Shown here: in pieces, positions 8,711 to 16,073 of the stretch
Position numbering within the stretch: the stretch's first letter is position 1
Layout of the letters: each line of letters begins with the position of its first letter
Source: CAYOOT01 sp964405665
Lineage (GTDB): Bacteria > Bdellovibrionota_C > UBA2361 > SZUA-149 > CAZDWZ01
Length of the DNA: 32,523 nt
Reading direction: 5' to 3'
Assembly: GCA_964405665.1 (NCBI GenBank)
Contig: CAYOOT010000023.1
Span: 1-32,523 of the forward strand
Position numbers and translations under genes: made by a program
Notes under the pieces: model-generated
Told to the model about the DNA's origin: nothing
Seen by the model: the letters and a program-made list of their open reading frames with translations, nothing else
Database searches by the model: none

Positions 8711-8716
8711 CAACAA

Positions 8717-9886
8717 ATGTCCAATAAATATCAAGAATTAGGCGCCTCGGCTTCCAAAGAAGGTTTACATGCAGTTCTTAAAAAAACTGGATTAGAATCT
8801 TCCAATGATTACTTCTCTCCAATATTTCCCGATCCTTCTGGAGATGAAACTCTTGCTGCTTTCTTACACTGTGATGGCGCAGCCACAAAAGCGATTGTCG
8901 CTTACTTAATGTATAAAGAGACTGGAGATCCTGCTCATTTTGCCGGATTAGCTCAAGATGCTCTGATCATGAATCTTGATGATATTTTTTGTATTGGGAA
9001 CCCCAATTGTCTGGTTCTCAGTAACTTAGTAAATCGCAATTCCAAATTAGTCGGCGACGATGTTTTAGAGGTAATAATTTGTTCTTATAAAATTTTATTA
9101 GATACTCTTGCTCAACAAGGCATTGATATTACTTTTGCCGGAGGTGAAACAGCTGACGTTGCCGATTTAGTTCGGACCTTGGTAATTGATGCCGTTATTT
9201 CCGGAAATATTAAAAGAGAAAATTTAATTAATACTAGTAAAATTATTCCCGGAGATATTATCGTTGGTCTTTCTAATACCGGAAAAACAAACTATGAAAT
9301 AGAAACGAACTCCAGTATTGGCTCTAATGGCTTAACTTTAGCCAGACATGCCTTGATTAACCCCAGCTATAAAGAAAAATATCCCGAAACTTTTGATTCC
9401 AATATTGTCCCTGGTTTTAAAGGAAGTTATCAAGTTACCGATGTGATACCGGAGCTGGGAACAAGTGTAGGCAAAGCTTTACTTTCACCGACCAGAACTT
9501 ATGCACCGATCTTAAAACAAATTTTCAATACTCTAAAAAAAGAAATTCACGGAATAATCCATTTAACCGGCGGTGGACAAACTAAGGGAATCAGATTTGG
9601 TAAAGGAAACAAATATATTAAAGATAATCTTTTCCCGATTCCTCCACTTTTTAGCTTAATCCAAGAATGTGGCAATATCAGTTGGCAGGAGATGTACCAG
9701 GTCTTTAATATGGGTCATCGGATGGAAGTTTATTTACCGGCAAAATATTTATCAACAGTTGTCGATATTGCCAAAAGCTTTTCTTTGGAAGCAAAGCAAG
9801 TTGGTTACGTGGAAGCCAATTCCGACTCCAAAAGCAATCAGGTGCTGATTAAGAGCTCGCAGGGGGAATTTAATTATTCGCTGTAA
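8717..9886 (+). CDS. purM: Phosphoribosylformylglycinamidine cyclo-ligase (AIR synthase), long Bacteroidetes-like form
   Basis: It catalyses the ATP-dependent ring closure of FGAM to AIR in purine biosynthesis. The 389-residue protein has the PurM fold signatures: DGAATKAIVAYL near residue 52, QDALIMNLDDIFCIG, the GGETADVADLVRT block (about residues 140-152), SNGLTLARH, SPTRTYAPILK, HLTGGGQTKG and the MGHRMEVY motif near the end. The length and wording of these blocks resemble the about 390-residue AIR synthases of Bacteroidetes rather than the about 345-residue E. coli form (recalled, not searched). It is followed by the threonine synthase gene after a 179-nt gap that contains an inverted repeat. 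Confidence 0.92.
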   Translation: MSNKYQELGASASKEGLHAVLKKTGLESSNDYFSPIFPDPSGDETLAAFLHCDGAATKAIVAYLMYKETGDPAHFAGLAQDALIMNLDDIFCIGNPNCLVLSNLVNRNSKLVGDDVLEVIICSYKILLDTLAQQGIDITFAGGETADVADLVRTLVIDAVISGNIKRENLINTSKIIPGDIIVGLSNTGKTNYEIETNSSIGSNGLTLARHALINPSYKEKYPETFDSNIVPGFKGSYQVTDVIPELGTSVGKALLSPTRTYAPILKQIFNTLKKEIHGIIHLTGGGQTKGIRFGKGNKYIKDNLFPIPPLFSLIQECGNISWQEMYQVFNMGHRMEVYLPAKYLSTVVDIAKSFSLEAKQVGYVEANSDSKSNQVLIKSSQGEFNYSL

Positions 9887-9907
9887 ATAATCAATTCTCC
9901 AACCCCC

Positions 9908-10021
9908 TCTCTGTATGATCTGTTGTTCATTTAAAAAATTTTACAAATGCCTGGGAACATAATCCAAAATCTATCGATAATACCTTTGAATTAAACCACA
10001 GAGCAATAAAGCATACAGAGA
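9908..10021. repeat. Inverted-repeat unit between purM and thrC
   Basis: A perfect 10-bp inverted repeat (TCTCTGTATG at 9908-9917, CATACAGAGA at 10012-10021) brackets an AT-rich centre. The total size of 114 bp is similar to the 101-bp element, but the sequence is different. The arms are short, so chance is possible. Confidence 0.4.
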
Positions 10022-10031
10022 AATTTTTCTC

Positions 10032-10059
10032 TTGCCCTAGTTAGCGAAAATGTTAAAAT
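10032..10059 (+). promoter_or_regulatory. Candidate thrC promoter with extended -10, leaderless
   Basis: TTGCCC (10032-10037), a 16-nt spacer and TAAAAT (10054-10059), preceded by TGT, form an extended -10. Six nt later is the ATG, so the transcript would begin at the start codon. The same 6-nt geometry is seen at purM. Predicted by eye. Confidence 0.5.
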
Positions 10060-10065
10060 CCAAAA

Positions 10066-11856
10066 ATGTTTCAACTAGTCGATTTTAAAAGCAGAGAAAA
10101 AGTCAGCCCCCACAATTTTGTTTTTACCGGCAAAAATGGTCCTTGGGAAGTGGAAATGGACTTAAAAAAAGTCCTTACCAAACTTAATCTAGATTATTTC
10201 CGCAAAAGTCCTCCTTATGTTTCCAAATATCTCCCCTTTCTACCGATTGAAAATTATAAATCCTTTGTCTCTCTTGGTGAAGGAGGAACTCCCTTAATCA
10301 GAAGCACAAAATTAGAGAAAAAATTAGGAATTGAATTATATTTCAAATTAGAAACTCAAAATCCCACTGGCTCATTTAAGGATAGAGGCTCCGCTGTTGA
10401 AATAAGTTTTGCTAAAGAAATTGGAGCAAAAGGAATCGTTCTTGCTTCTACGGGCAATATGGCGGCATCTTGCTCTTGCTATGCAGCAAATGCCGGAATT
10501 CCCTGCTTTATCTTTGTTCCCGAAGGCACACCGCCTTCAAAACTTGCCCAAGTTATTTCCTACGGTGGACACATTGTTCAAGTAAAGGGCAATTACGGAG
10601 ATGCTTCTAACATGGCCGAGGAAGTAGCCAGAAAATTAAACTTTTATCTTGCTGGAGATTATGCCTTACGAGTAGAAGGTCACAAGACTGCCGCTTTTGA
10701 ATTAATCGATCAATTATTTTTTGAGGCACCTGATTATGTAATTGTCCCGATGGGCTGCGGTACCAATATCGCTTCCTATCAAAAAGGTTTTAGAGAATAT
10801 TTATCTCTTGGTTTTATTGAAAAACTGCCTAAATTAATTGGAGCTCAAGCTAAAGGAGCTTGCCCAATTATTAATAGCGTAAATAAAAAATTAAAAAATT
10901 TTACTGCACTGAAACAAATCGACACTCAAGCTTCTGCAATTGCCATTAATAATCCACTTGATGGAATCAAGGCACTAGATGCAATTTATAGTAGCAATGG
11001 CTCCGGCTTTGCGGTTACAGATAATGAAATGCTAGCTGCCCAACATCTCTTGGCTAAAGAAGAAGGGCAGTTTGTGGAATTATCTTCTGCCGCTACTTTT
11101 GCTGCCCTAATTAAGCTCGCCAAGAAACACACTCTTCAAGGGAAAAAAGTAATCTGCATTCTAACAGGCTCCGGTCTTAAAGACCCCAGCCCAATTCTAA
11201 AAGTTGCCCTTAAACCGCCCACAATTTATCCAAAGATCAATGAATTTCTTACTCTTTATAAAAATTCATTTTATAAATCTGAAAAAATTTCTTTAGTTGA
11301 TCGACATCAGACTATCTTTAGTAAGCAACCAACCCTAAAAGAAATTGAAAAAAAAATTAAAAAATATTTCCATGCCAAATATGACAATTTAACCTTTGCA
11401 AAAATTAAAAGTTCTGTTTCCAGTTCTCTGAAAAAGGGCAGAAAAGTTAATTTTGCTGATTTTCAAGATATCGTCCAAGATGCTCTAAAAACTATCACAA
11501 CACGGGCCCATGAAGTTTTTCAAATATTGGATTTTGAAGTTACTGCAAGGATGGACAAAAGCTCTTTTGCCAATGTCTCAATAAAAGTAAATAAAAAAAT
11601 TTATTACGCTTCTTCTTCCGGAGTAGGACCATTTGATGCAATTATTAAGGCTATCGCGCAGGCTCTTCCTAAAAAACTTAATTTTGAATTAACTTCCTAT
11701 AAAGTAGAAAGTCGCGGTCAAGGCTCTGATGCTCTGAGCTATGTCAATTTAGAGATTAGGCAAAATGGAATTCCTTCAGAAGGAACAGGTGCTTCTCCGG
11801 ATACTATTCAGGCTTCGGTGTTGGCGTTTGAAGATGCTTATAATGAGTTGTTGTAA
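10066..11856 (+). CDS. thrC: Threonine synthase fused to a C-terminal LeuA-type allosteric domain
   Basis: Residues about 55-380 form a PLP-dependent threonine synthase domain, which converts O-phosphohomoserine to threonine. Visible motifs are LGEGGTPL (71-78), TGSFKDRG with the PLP lysine K105, STGNMAAS (128-135), the phosphate-binding MGCGTN (229-234) and TGSGLKDP (367-374). The family usually ends near here (about 350-400 residues). This protein continues to residue 596. Residues 381-480 are a Lys-rich helical linker I do not recognise. Residues about 491-596 match the allosteric domain of 2-isopropylmalate/citramalate synthase (LeuA_dimer): GVGPFDAIIKAI (519-530), YKVESRGQGSDALSYVNL, then GTGASPDTIQASVLAFEDAY at the end. 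In those enzymes the domain binds the end-product amino acid. Feedback control of threonine synthesis is therefore likely but inferred. Confidence 0.9.
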   Translation: MFQLVDFKSREKVSPHNFVFTGKNGPWEVEMDLKKVLTKLNLDYFRKSPPYVSKYLPFLPIENYKSFVSLGEGGTPLIRSTKLEKKLGIELYFKLETQNPTGSFKDRGSAVEISFAKEIGAKGIVLASTGNMAASCSCYAANAGIPCFIFVPEGTPPSKLAQVISYGGHIVQVKGNYGDASNMAEEVARKLNFYLAGDYALRVEGHKTAAFELIDQLFFEAPDYVIVPMGCGTNIASYQKGFREYLSLGFIEKLPKLIGAQAKGACPIINSVNKKLKNFTALKQIDTQASAIAINNPLDGIKALDAIYSSNGSGFAVTDNEMLAAQHLLAKEEGQFVELSSAATFAALIKLAKKHTLQGKKVICILTGSGLKDPSPILKVALKPPTIYPKINEFLTLYKNSFYKSEKISLVDRHQTIFSKQPTLKEIEKKIKKYFHAKYDNLTFAKIKSSVSSSLKKGRKVNFADFQDIVQDALKTITTRAHEVFQILDFEVTARMDKSSFANVSIKVNKKIYYASSSGVGPFDAIIKAIAQALPKKLNFELTSYKVESRGQGSDALSYVNLEIRQNGIPSEGTGASPDTIQASVLAFEDAYNELL

Positions 11857-11869
11857 AGATAAATTTGGC

Positions 11870-11970
11870 AATAAGCGGACTAAAGTCCGCACTCCGAATG
11901 TATCTTTGTTAAACAAAAAACTTAAATGTAGGCTAGGGTAGTACGGAGCGCGGACTTTAGTCCGCTTATT
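11870..11970. repeat. 101-bp MITE-like inverted-repeat element, copy B (inverted)
   Basis: It is the reverse complement of copy A at 7675-7775 with 6 differences: 5 in the 47-bp centre and 1 in an arm. The arms are 11870-11896 and 11944-11970. Here the inverted repeat continues another 9 bp outward (AAATTTGGC/GCCAAATTT), which copy A keeps only on its right side in altered form. It again lies between convergent genes, with a T-run on the right. Confidence 0.9.
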
Positions 11971-11979
11971 GCCAAATTT

Positions 11980-12393
11980 TTAGTACCACGAACCCTTAGA
12001 AGTATCAGTAAAATATTTAAATTCAAGATAATTACTGGAAGGATCCAGAATAAAAAAAGTCCCTTGCTCTCCTATTTTTCCGGCAAAACGGACTTTCGGA
12101 CCGATTACAAATTTTTGTTTCAGTTTACTTAATTTATCTTTTAGTTCTTCCCAACTTTTTTGATTCATTACTAAGCCAAAATGCCTTGCCGGCACTTGGT
12201 CGTTATCAATCATCGTACTTTCCACTCTTGGTTGCTTACCGCCGATTAAGTGCAAACTTAATTGGTGACCAAAAAAGTCAAAATCGACCCAGTTAATCGC
12301 TGAACGTTTTTCTTCTAAACCTAAAATTTCTTTGTAAAACTTACGGGACTCTTCCAAATTATAGACAGGAAGCGCCATATGAAATGCAAACAT
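11980..12393 (-). CDS. VOC-superfamily (glyoxalase/bleomycin-resistance-like) protein
   Basis: A 137-residue protein from ATG 12393, chosen because AAGGTGG at 12398-12404 lies 4 nt upstream; a TTG one codon earlier is also in frame. It has the paired beta-alpha-beta-beta-beta layout of the vicinal oxygen chelate fold: FHMALPVYNLEESRKFYKEILGLEE at the start and, in the second half, GTFFILDPSSNYLEFKYF. Likely metal ligands are the His in FHMALPV, a His in LSLHLIGG and the Glu in NYLEFK. The substrate is unknown: the family includes lactoylglutathione lyases, dioxygenases and drug-binding proteins. It is convergent with thrC across the repeat. Confidence 0.88.
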   Translation of the reverse strand: MFAFHMALPVYNLEESRKFYKEILGLEEKRSAINWVDFDFFGHQLSLHLIGGKQPRVESTMIDNDQVPARHFGLVMNQKSWEELKDKLSKLKQKFVIGPKVRFAGKIGEQGTFFILDPSSNYLEFKYFTDTSKGSWY

Positions 12394-12481
12394 CAATCCA
12401 CCTTAAAATTAGCTTTATCTCAAGCTATTAATAGTATATTAATGCAAATAAAGACAAGGATTTTATTTCTCATAAATTCCC

Positions 12482-13528
12482 ATGAAAAAACGAAAAAGAA
12501 AATTACTAAAAATTTTAAAAGATTTTAACAACGAAGAACCACATATTAGCTTGATTGCTTATAAAGAAGATGATTATGTGGAAATTGCTTTTAAAGATTT
12601 TCATGAAATTAACCATTACTTAGAAACATATAAAGTAATTTGGTTAAATATCGATTGCTGTAGAGATCTGGAAACAATAGAAAAAGTCGGCGAGGTTTTT
12701 AATTTTCATCGTCTTGCCTTAGAAGATGTGATGAATACAGATCAAAGAACAAAAATAGAGCATTATGATAATTATCATTTCATTATCACCAGAATGCTGG
12801 TTCCTTTTGAAATTATTGAAACAGAACAGTTAAGCATTTTTTTTGGCAATAACTACATTGTTACTTTTCAAGACAAACCAGGAGATACCTTAGAAAATTT
12901 AAGAAGCAGGTTAAGACACAACAGAGGGAATGTTCGATCTTTAGCGGCGGATCATTTGCTTTACGAAATACTGGATACCGTAATTGATGCTTATTTTCCC
13001 GTGCTGGAAAGATTTGGAGAAAAAGTTGATGATTTGGAAGATAATATTTTTGAAAAACAGTCTACCAATTCCATTTCTTTAATCCATGAGATCAAGCGAG
13101 ACTTAATTACTATTCGCCGGGCAGTCTGGCCACTGAGAGAAGTGATCAATTCTCTAATTCGAGATTCTAACAGCAGAGTCTCTGATGAAACAAAAATTTA
13201 TCTTAGAGATTGTTACGATCATACTGTAAGAATTATTGACTTAGCAGAAACATATCGCGAACTTTGTTCTGACTTGATGGATTTATATCTTTCCATCATC
13301 AGCAATAAAATGAATGAAGTAATGAAAATATTAACCATTATTTCCACAATATTTATCCCTCTGACTTTTATTGTCGGTGTTTACGGAATGAATTTTAATA
13401 CCCAGAGTTCTCCTTGGAATATGCCTGAGCTTAATTCCTATTATGGATATCCAGCAGTGATGCTGTTCATGTTATTGATTGCACTTAGTCTTTTAAAATA
13501 TTTTAAGAATAAGGGGTGGCTGGGGTAA
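12482..13528 (+). CDS. corA: CorA-family magnesium/cobalt channel
   Basis: A 348-residue protein with a long, charged, helical cytoplasmic domain (residues 1-275) followed by two C-terminal membrane helices. The family signature YGMNF is at 301-305, between the helices (KILTIISTIFIPLTFIVGV and AVMLFMLLIALSLLKYF), and the chain ends in a Lys-rich tail, as usual for CorA. CorA pentamers let Mg2+ in and are gated by Mg2+ bound to the cytoplasmic domain. The gene stands alone and is convergent with the acyl-CoA dehydrogenase gene. No Shine-Dalgarno sequence is visible before ATG 12482. Confidence 0.95.
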   Translation: MKKRKRKLLKILKDFNNEEPHISLIAYKEDDYVEIAFKDFHEINHYLETYKVIWLNIDCCRDLETIEKVGEVFNFHRLALEDVMNTDQRTKIEHYDNYHFIITRMLVPFEIIETEQLSIFFGNNYIVTFQDKPGDTLENLRSRLRHNRGNVRSLAADHLLYEILDTVIDAYFPVLERFGEKVDDLEDNIFEKQSTNSISLIHEIKRDLITIRRAVWPLREVINSLIRDSNSRVSDETKIYLRDCYDHTVRIIDLAETYRELCSDLMDLYLSIISNKMNEVMKILTIISTIFIPLTFIVGVYGMNFNTQSSPWNMPELNSYYGYPAVMLFMLLIALSLLKYFKNKGWLG

Positions 13529-13538
13529 GAATGTAGTT

Positions 13539-13569
13539 TGTAGGGGCAGCCTTTATGGCTGCCCCTACA
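13539..13569. terminator. Strong GC-rich hairpin between corA and the acyl-CoA dehydrogenase gene
   Basis: A perfect 13-bp stem (TGTAGGGGCAGCC at 13539-13551, complement at 13557-13569) with a TTTAT loop lies between two convergent genes. There is no T-run directly after it, so rho-independent termination is not certain. The motif GTAGGGGCA recurs at 14778-14787, so it may instead be a dispersed palindromic unit. Confidence 0.6.
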
Positions 13570-13600
13570 TTCAATCCAAACAACTAGGGATATCTAAGAA

Positions 13601-14770
13601 CTACAAATCCTTCAACCCCAACACCCTCTCAGCAATAATCCCCCGTTGGATTTCCGAAGTCCCGGCAGCAATGGTTCTGCCTCGAGAATATAAATAAGTA
13701 TGCTGCAATAAGCCGTCTTTGTAAGAGCCGTCTTTTGAAAGATATAAACTTTTTTCTTCAAGCAAACTTAGAGCAAATTTTGCAATCTCTTGATAAACCT
13801 CACTCCAACCCAACTTATCCAACGAACCTTCTGCCCCTGGAGAATTTTTTTCATTATAGGAAACCAAATGTGACAATGCCAAAGCGCGAACGGCCATACT
13901 CTTGGCAACAAGTCTCCCGTAAGCTTGTTTTTCTGCGGAACTAGCTTTTTTATTTTTTAATATTTCCGCTATTTCCATTAAAAGTTGTTCCGATTGCAAA
14001 TGCCGGGAAAAAGTGAGAACTACCCGCTCATACATTAAAGTAGAGATTGCTATTTTCCAACCCTCACCTATTGCTCCCACGATGTTTTCCGCAGGAACTT
14101 TCACCTCTTCCAAAAAAAGTTCGTTAAATTCTTTATCACCGGAAATTTGCATTAAAGGAGCAGTTTTTATCCCTTTCAAATTCATCGGCATTAATAAATA
14201 ACTAAGATTTTTATAGCGAGGAGCTTCTGGGCAGGTTTTTGCCAAAAGAAAACACCAATCAGCAATTTGTGCAAAACTTGTCCAAACCTTTTGTCCGGAA
14301 ATTAACCAATATTTTTTATTTTTCTCCTCAATTAAATCCGCTTTGGTTTTTACAGCAGCAAGATCACTTCCCGCTTCCGGCTCACTAAAACCCTGGCACC
14401 AGATTTCTTCGGCAGTTAATATTTTCTGCAAAAATCTTTTTTTCTGTTCCTTTGTGCCATGCTCGATTAATACCGGCCCGACCATTGTTAGTCCAAAAAG
14501 ATTGATTAACTGCGGAGCTCTTGCTTCTGCAAGACATTCTTGAATTACCGCTTCTTCGACAATTGAAAGTCCCCTGCCTCCATACTCTTCTGGCCAATGC
14601 ACTGCCACCCAATGGTCTGCTGCTAAGCGTGCTTGCCATTTGCGGGAAATCTCTACAAATTGCTCCAGCTCAATTCTATTTTCAATTTTTGGCGCCGGGT
14701 TATTTTTCAACCAGAATTTAAAATCTTTTTTTAGAGCTTCTGTTTTTTCAGAAAATTTTAAAGAAATCAT
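13601..14770 (-). CDS. Acyl-CoA dehydrogenase family flavoprotein
   Basis: This 389-residue protein has the three-part acyl-CoA dehydrogenase fold. WPEEYGGRGLS is in the N-terminal helical domain, GFSEPEAGSDLAAVKTKA is the FAD/substrate signature, KVWTSFAQIADW follows, and GTSEIQRGIIAERVLGL closes the C-terminal domain. These enzymes oxidise an acyl-CoA at the alpha-beta carbons using FAD. At the medium-chain enzyme's catalytic Glu position there is Ala (TIAAGTSEIQR); the Glu in LMYERVV is a plausible substitute, as in long-chain and isovaleryl enzymes. The open frame extends to GTG 14815, but those 15 extra codons lie in a palindromic repeat, so ATG 14770 is preferred. It is last in the tal-zwf-opcA series. 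The substrate is unknown. Confidence 0.92.
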   Translation of the reverse strand: MISLKFSEKTEALKKDFKFWLKNNPAPKIENRIELEQFVEISRKWQARLAADHWVAVHWPEEYGGRGLSIVEEAVIQECLAEARAPQLINLFGLTMVGPVLIEHGTKEQKKRFLQKILTAEEIWCQGFSEPEAGSDLAAVKTKADLIEEKNKKYWLISGQKVWTSFAQIADWCFLLAKTCPEAPRYKNLSYLLMPMNLKGIKTAPLMQISGDKEFNELFLEEVKVPAENIVGAIGEGWKIAISTLMYERVVLTFSRHLQSEQLLMEIAEILKNKKASSAEKQAYGRLVAKSMAVRALALSHLVSYNEKNSPGAEGSLDKLGWSEVYQEIAKFALSLLEEKSLYLSKDGSYKDGLLQHTYLYSRGRTIAAGTSEIQRGIIAERVLGLKDL

Positions 14771-14776
14771 AATCTT

Positions 14777-14802
14777 TGTAGGGGCACGCTTAATGAGTGC
14801 CC
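14777..14802. repeat. Palindromic unit at the opcA/acyl-CoA dehydrogenase junction
   Basis: TGTAGGGGCAC (14777-14787) begins like the hairpin at 13539, and GTGCCC (14797-14802) pairs with its GGGCAC. It appears to be a diverged relative of the 13539-13569 palindrome with a shortened right arm. It lies at the 5' end of the dehydrogenase open frame. Confidence 0.5.
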
Positions 14803-14824
14803 GTTTTACCATCACATCTAAAAT

Positions 14825-16012
14825 CTAAGATAATTTACTAAGTTCTAAAGCAGTGCTGCAAGTTCTAATATAACCCTCATCTTCGATACTGACAATTACT
14901 TCATGCAGTAATAAATCTTCAAATTTAGGAATAGCTAAAGGAACCGTTCGGGTATTAATCGGCTGATCAGCTCCTCCAAATTGGGTCATAACTTCGGCAA
15001 TTTGTTTTTTCTGATCAAGCTTAATCGATAACATCCCTTCTAGTTTTGAATCTGCAAAATTAATTTTAAGCGCTGCAATATCAAGTCCTGCTTCACTTTT
15101 TGCGCTATCGGAAGAAGAACTGATGATTAAATCCAAATTTCCTTTTTTCCCCTGACATACAAAAATAACTTCCGCACCTTTTACTTTTTTTATTTTACTT
15201 ACGACTTTTTGTTCCAAACTGGATAACAACCAAGATCCCAAGAGCACCGCTGTTGCTGGAATTACAGAAGAAGCCAACTCCTCGCTTGCCGCAATGCAAT
15301 CAATAGAAATTTTATTAATACTTTTGGCAGAATTATTTAAAACTTCCGCATCAAAAACTTCTCGCAATAAATTCCTTAGTTTTCTGCTACGTCGCCAATT
15401 AAGATCACAAATTCCGGATCGTTTTAACTCAGATAAGTCCACTAATACCTGGCTTAAATTACTAAGACCTCGGGAATCAAAAATTACTTTATTACTAAAT
15501 TTGAAAATACGATTTAAAAGATCTTTTTGTAAGTGATTAATTTTGAAAAAACCTTTTGGTAACACCAATAAAACAATATTTGCCACATCGGGAGCTAACA
15601 AAGAAAGCAAAAGATTAGGAACTAGTTTTATTCCTTCAGCAGAAGCGCTGACAAAAACTTCTTCCGAACAAAAATGAGCTCCTGAACCGGCCAGAAAACA
15701 ACGAGAAGAGGCCGAGGTGGCAATCGCTCCTGATTTTAATTCGCTATCAACTACAAAAAAACGAGAAGGATAAGCATAAGAGATATGATCAATTAATTGA
15801 TCAATTTCTTGCTCACTTTCTTTATTGCCAATCAGATTGATGATAATAAAATTACTAAGAGTTGCTTTTGCTCTGGCGGAAGGAGTTCCTCCTTTGGCAA
15901 CTTCTTTGCGAACATCATCTTGGGCCGCCGCAGTTCTTATTTTCTCCAATTCTGTTTCCAGATTTGCGGGTTTAACCAATGGTTTGCCATAAAGCAAATT
16001 TACATCTCCCAT
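14825..16012 (-). CDS. opcA: Glucose-6-phosphate dehydrogenase assembly protein OpcA
   Basis: A 395-residue protein from ATG 16012, preferred over the upstream in-frame start at 16045 because AAGGA (16020-16024) lies 7 nt before it. OpcA promotes assembly and activation of the G6PDH oligomer in cyanobacteria and actinobacteria. Matching blocks are SARAKATLSNFIIIN near residue 50, a YPSRFFVVDSEL segment (family: HPCR-x-I-V), NLLLSLLAPDVANIVLLV, VIFDSRGL, DLNWRRSRKLRNLLREVFD and AVLLGSWLLSSL. It follows zwf by 61 nt, in the usual order. The spacer contains a small CTCGA palindrome just before the ribosome binding site. Confidence 0.92.
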   Translation of the reverse strand: MGDVNLLYGKPLVKPANLETELEKIRTAAAQDDVRKEVAKGGTPSARAKATLSNFIIINLIGNKESEQEIDQLIDHISYAYPSRFFVVDSELKSGAIATSASSRCFLAGSGAHFCSEEVFVSASAEGIKLVPNLLLSLLAPDVANIVLLVLPKGFFKINHLQKDLLNRIFKFSNKVIFDSRGLSNLSQVLVDLSELKRSGICDLNWRRSRKLRNLLREVFDAEVLNNSAKSINKISIDCIAASEELASSVIPATAVLLGSWLLSSLEQKVVSKIKKVKGAEVIFVCQGKKGNLDLIISSSSDSAKSEAGLDIAALKINFADSKLEGMLSIKLDQKKQIAEVMTQFGGADQPINTRTVPLAIPKFEDLLLHEVIVSIEDEGYIRTCSTALELSKLS

Positions 16013-16037
16013 ATAAAATTCCTTATAACCTGCGCCT

Positions 16038-16052
16038 CTCGACAAGCTCGAG
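16038..16052. repeat. Small palindrome in the zwf-opcA spacer
   Basis: CTCGA-CAAGC-TCGAG is a 5-bp stem with a 5-nt loop lying 13 nt upstream of the opcA Shine-Dalgarno sequence. It resembles CTTCGACAAGCTCAGG-type dispersed palindromes that I recall from other environmental bacteria (memory, not a search). Confidence 0.4.
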
Positions 16053-16073
16053 TCTACTGCAATATATATTTAA

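Noticed and set aside
8546..8734. 62-codon minus-strand open frame over the mutM-purM spacer
   Set aside because: It overlaps the starts of two solid genes and its composition follows the AT hairpin. It has no ribosome site or recognisable feature.
14385..14639. 84-codon minus-strand frame inside the acyl-CoA dehydrogenase gene
   Set aside because: It is a frame-shifted shadow of the dehydrogenase, which is intact with all motifs.
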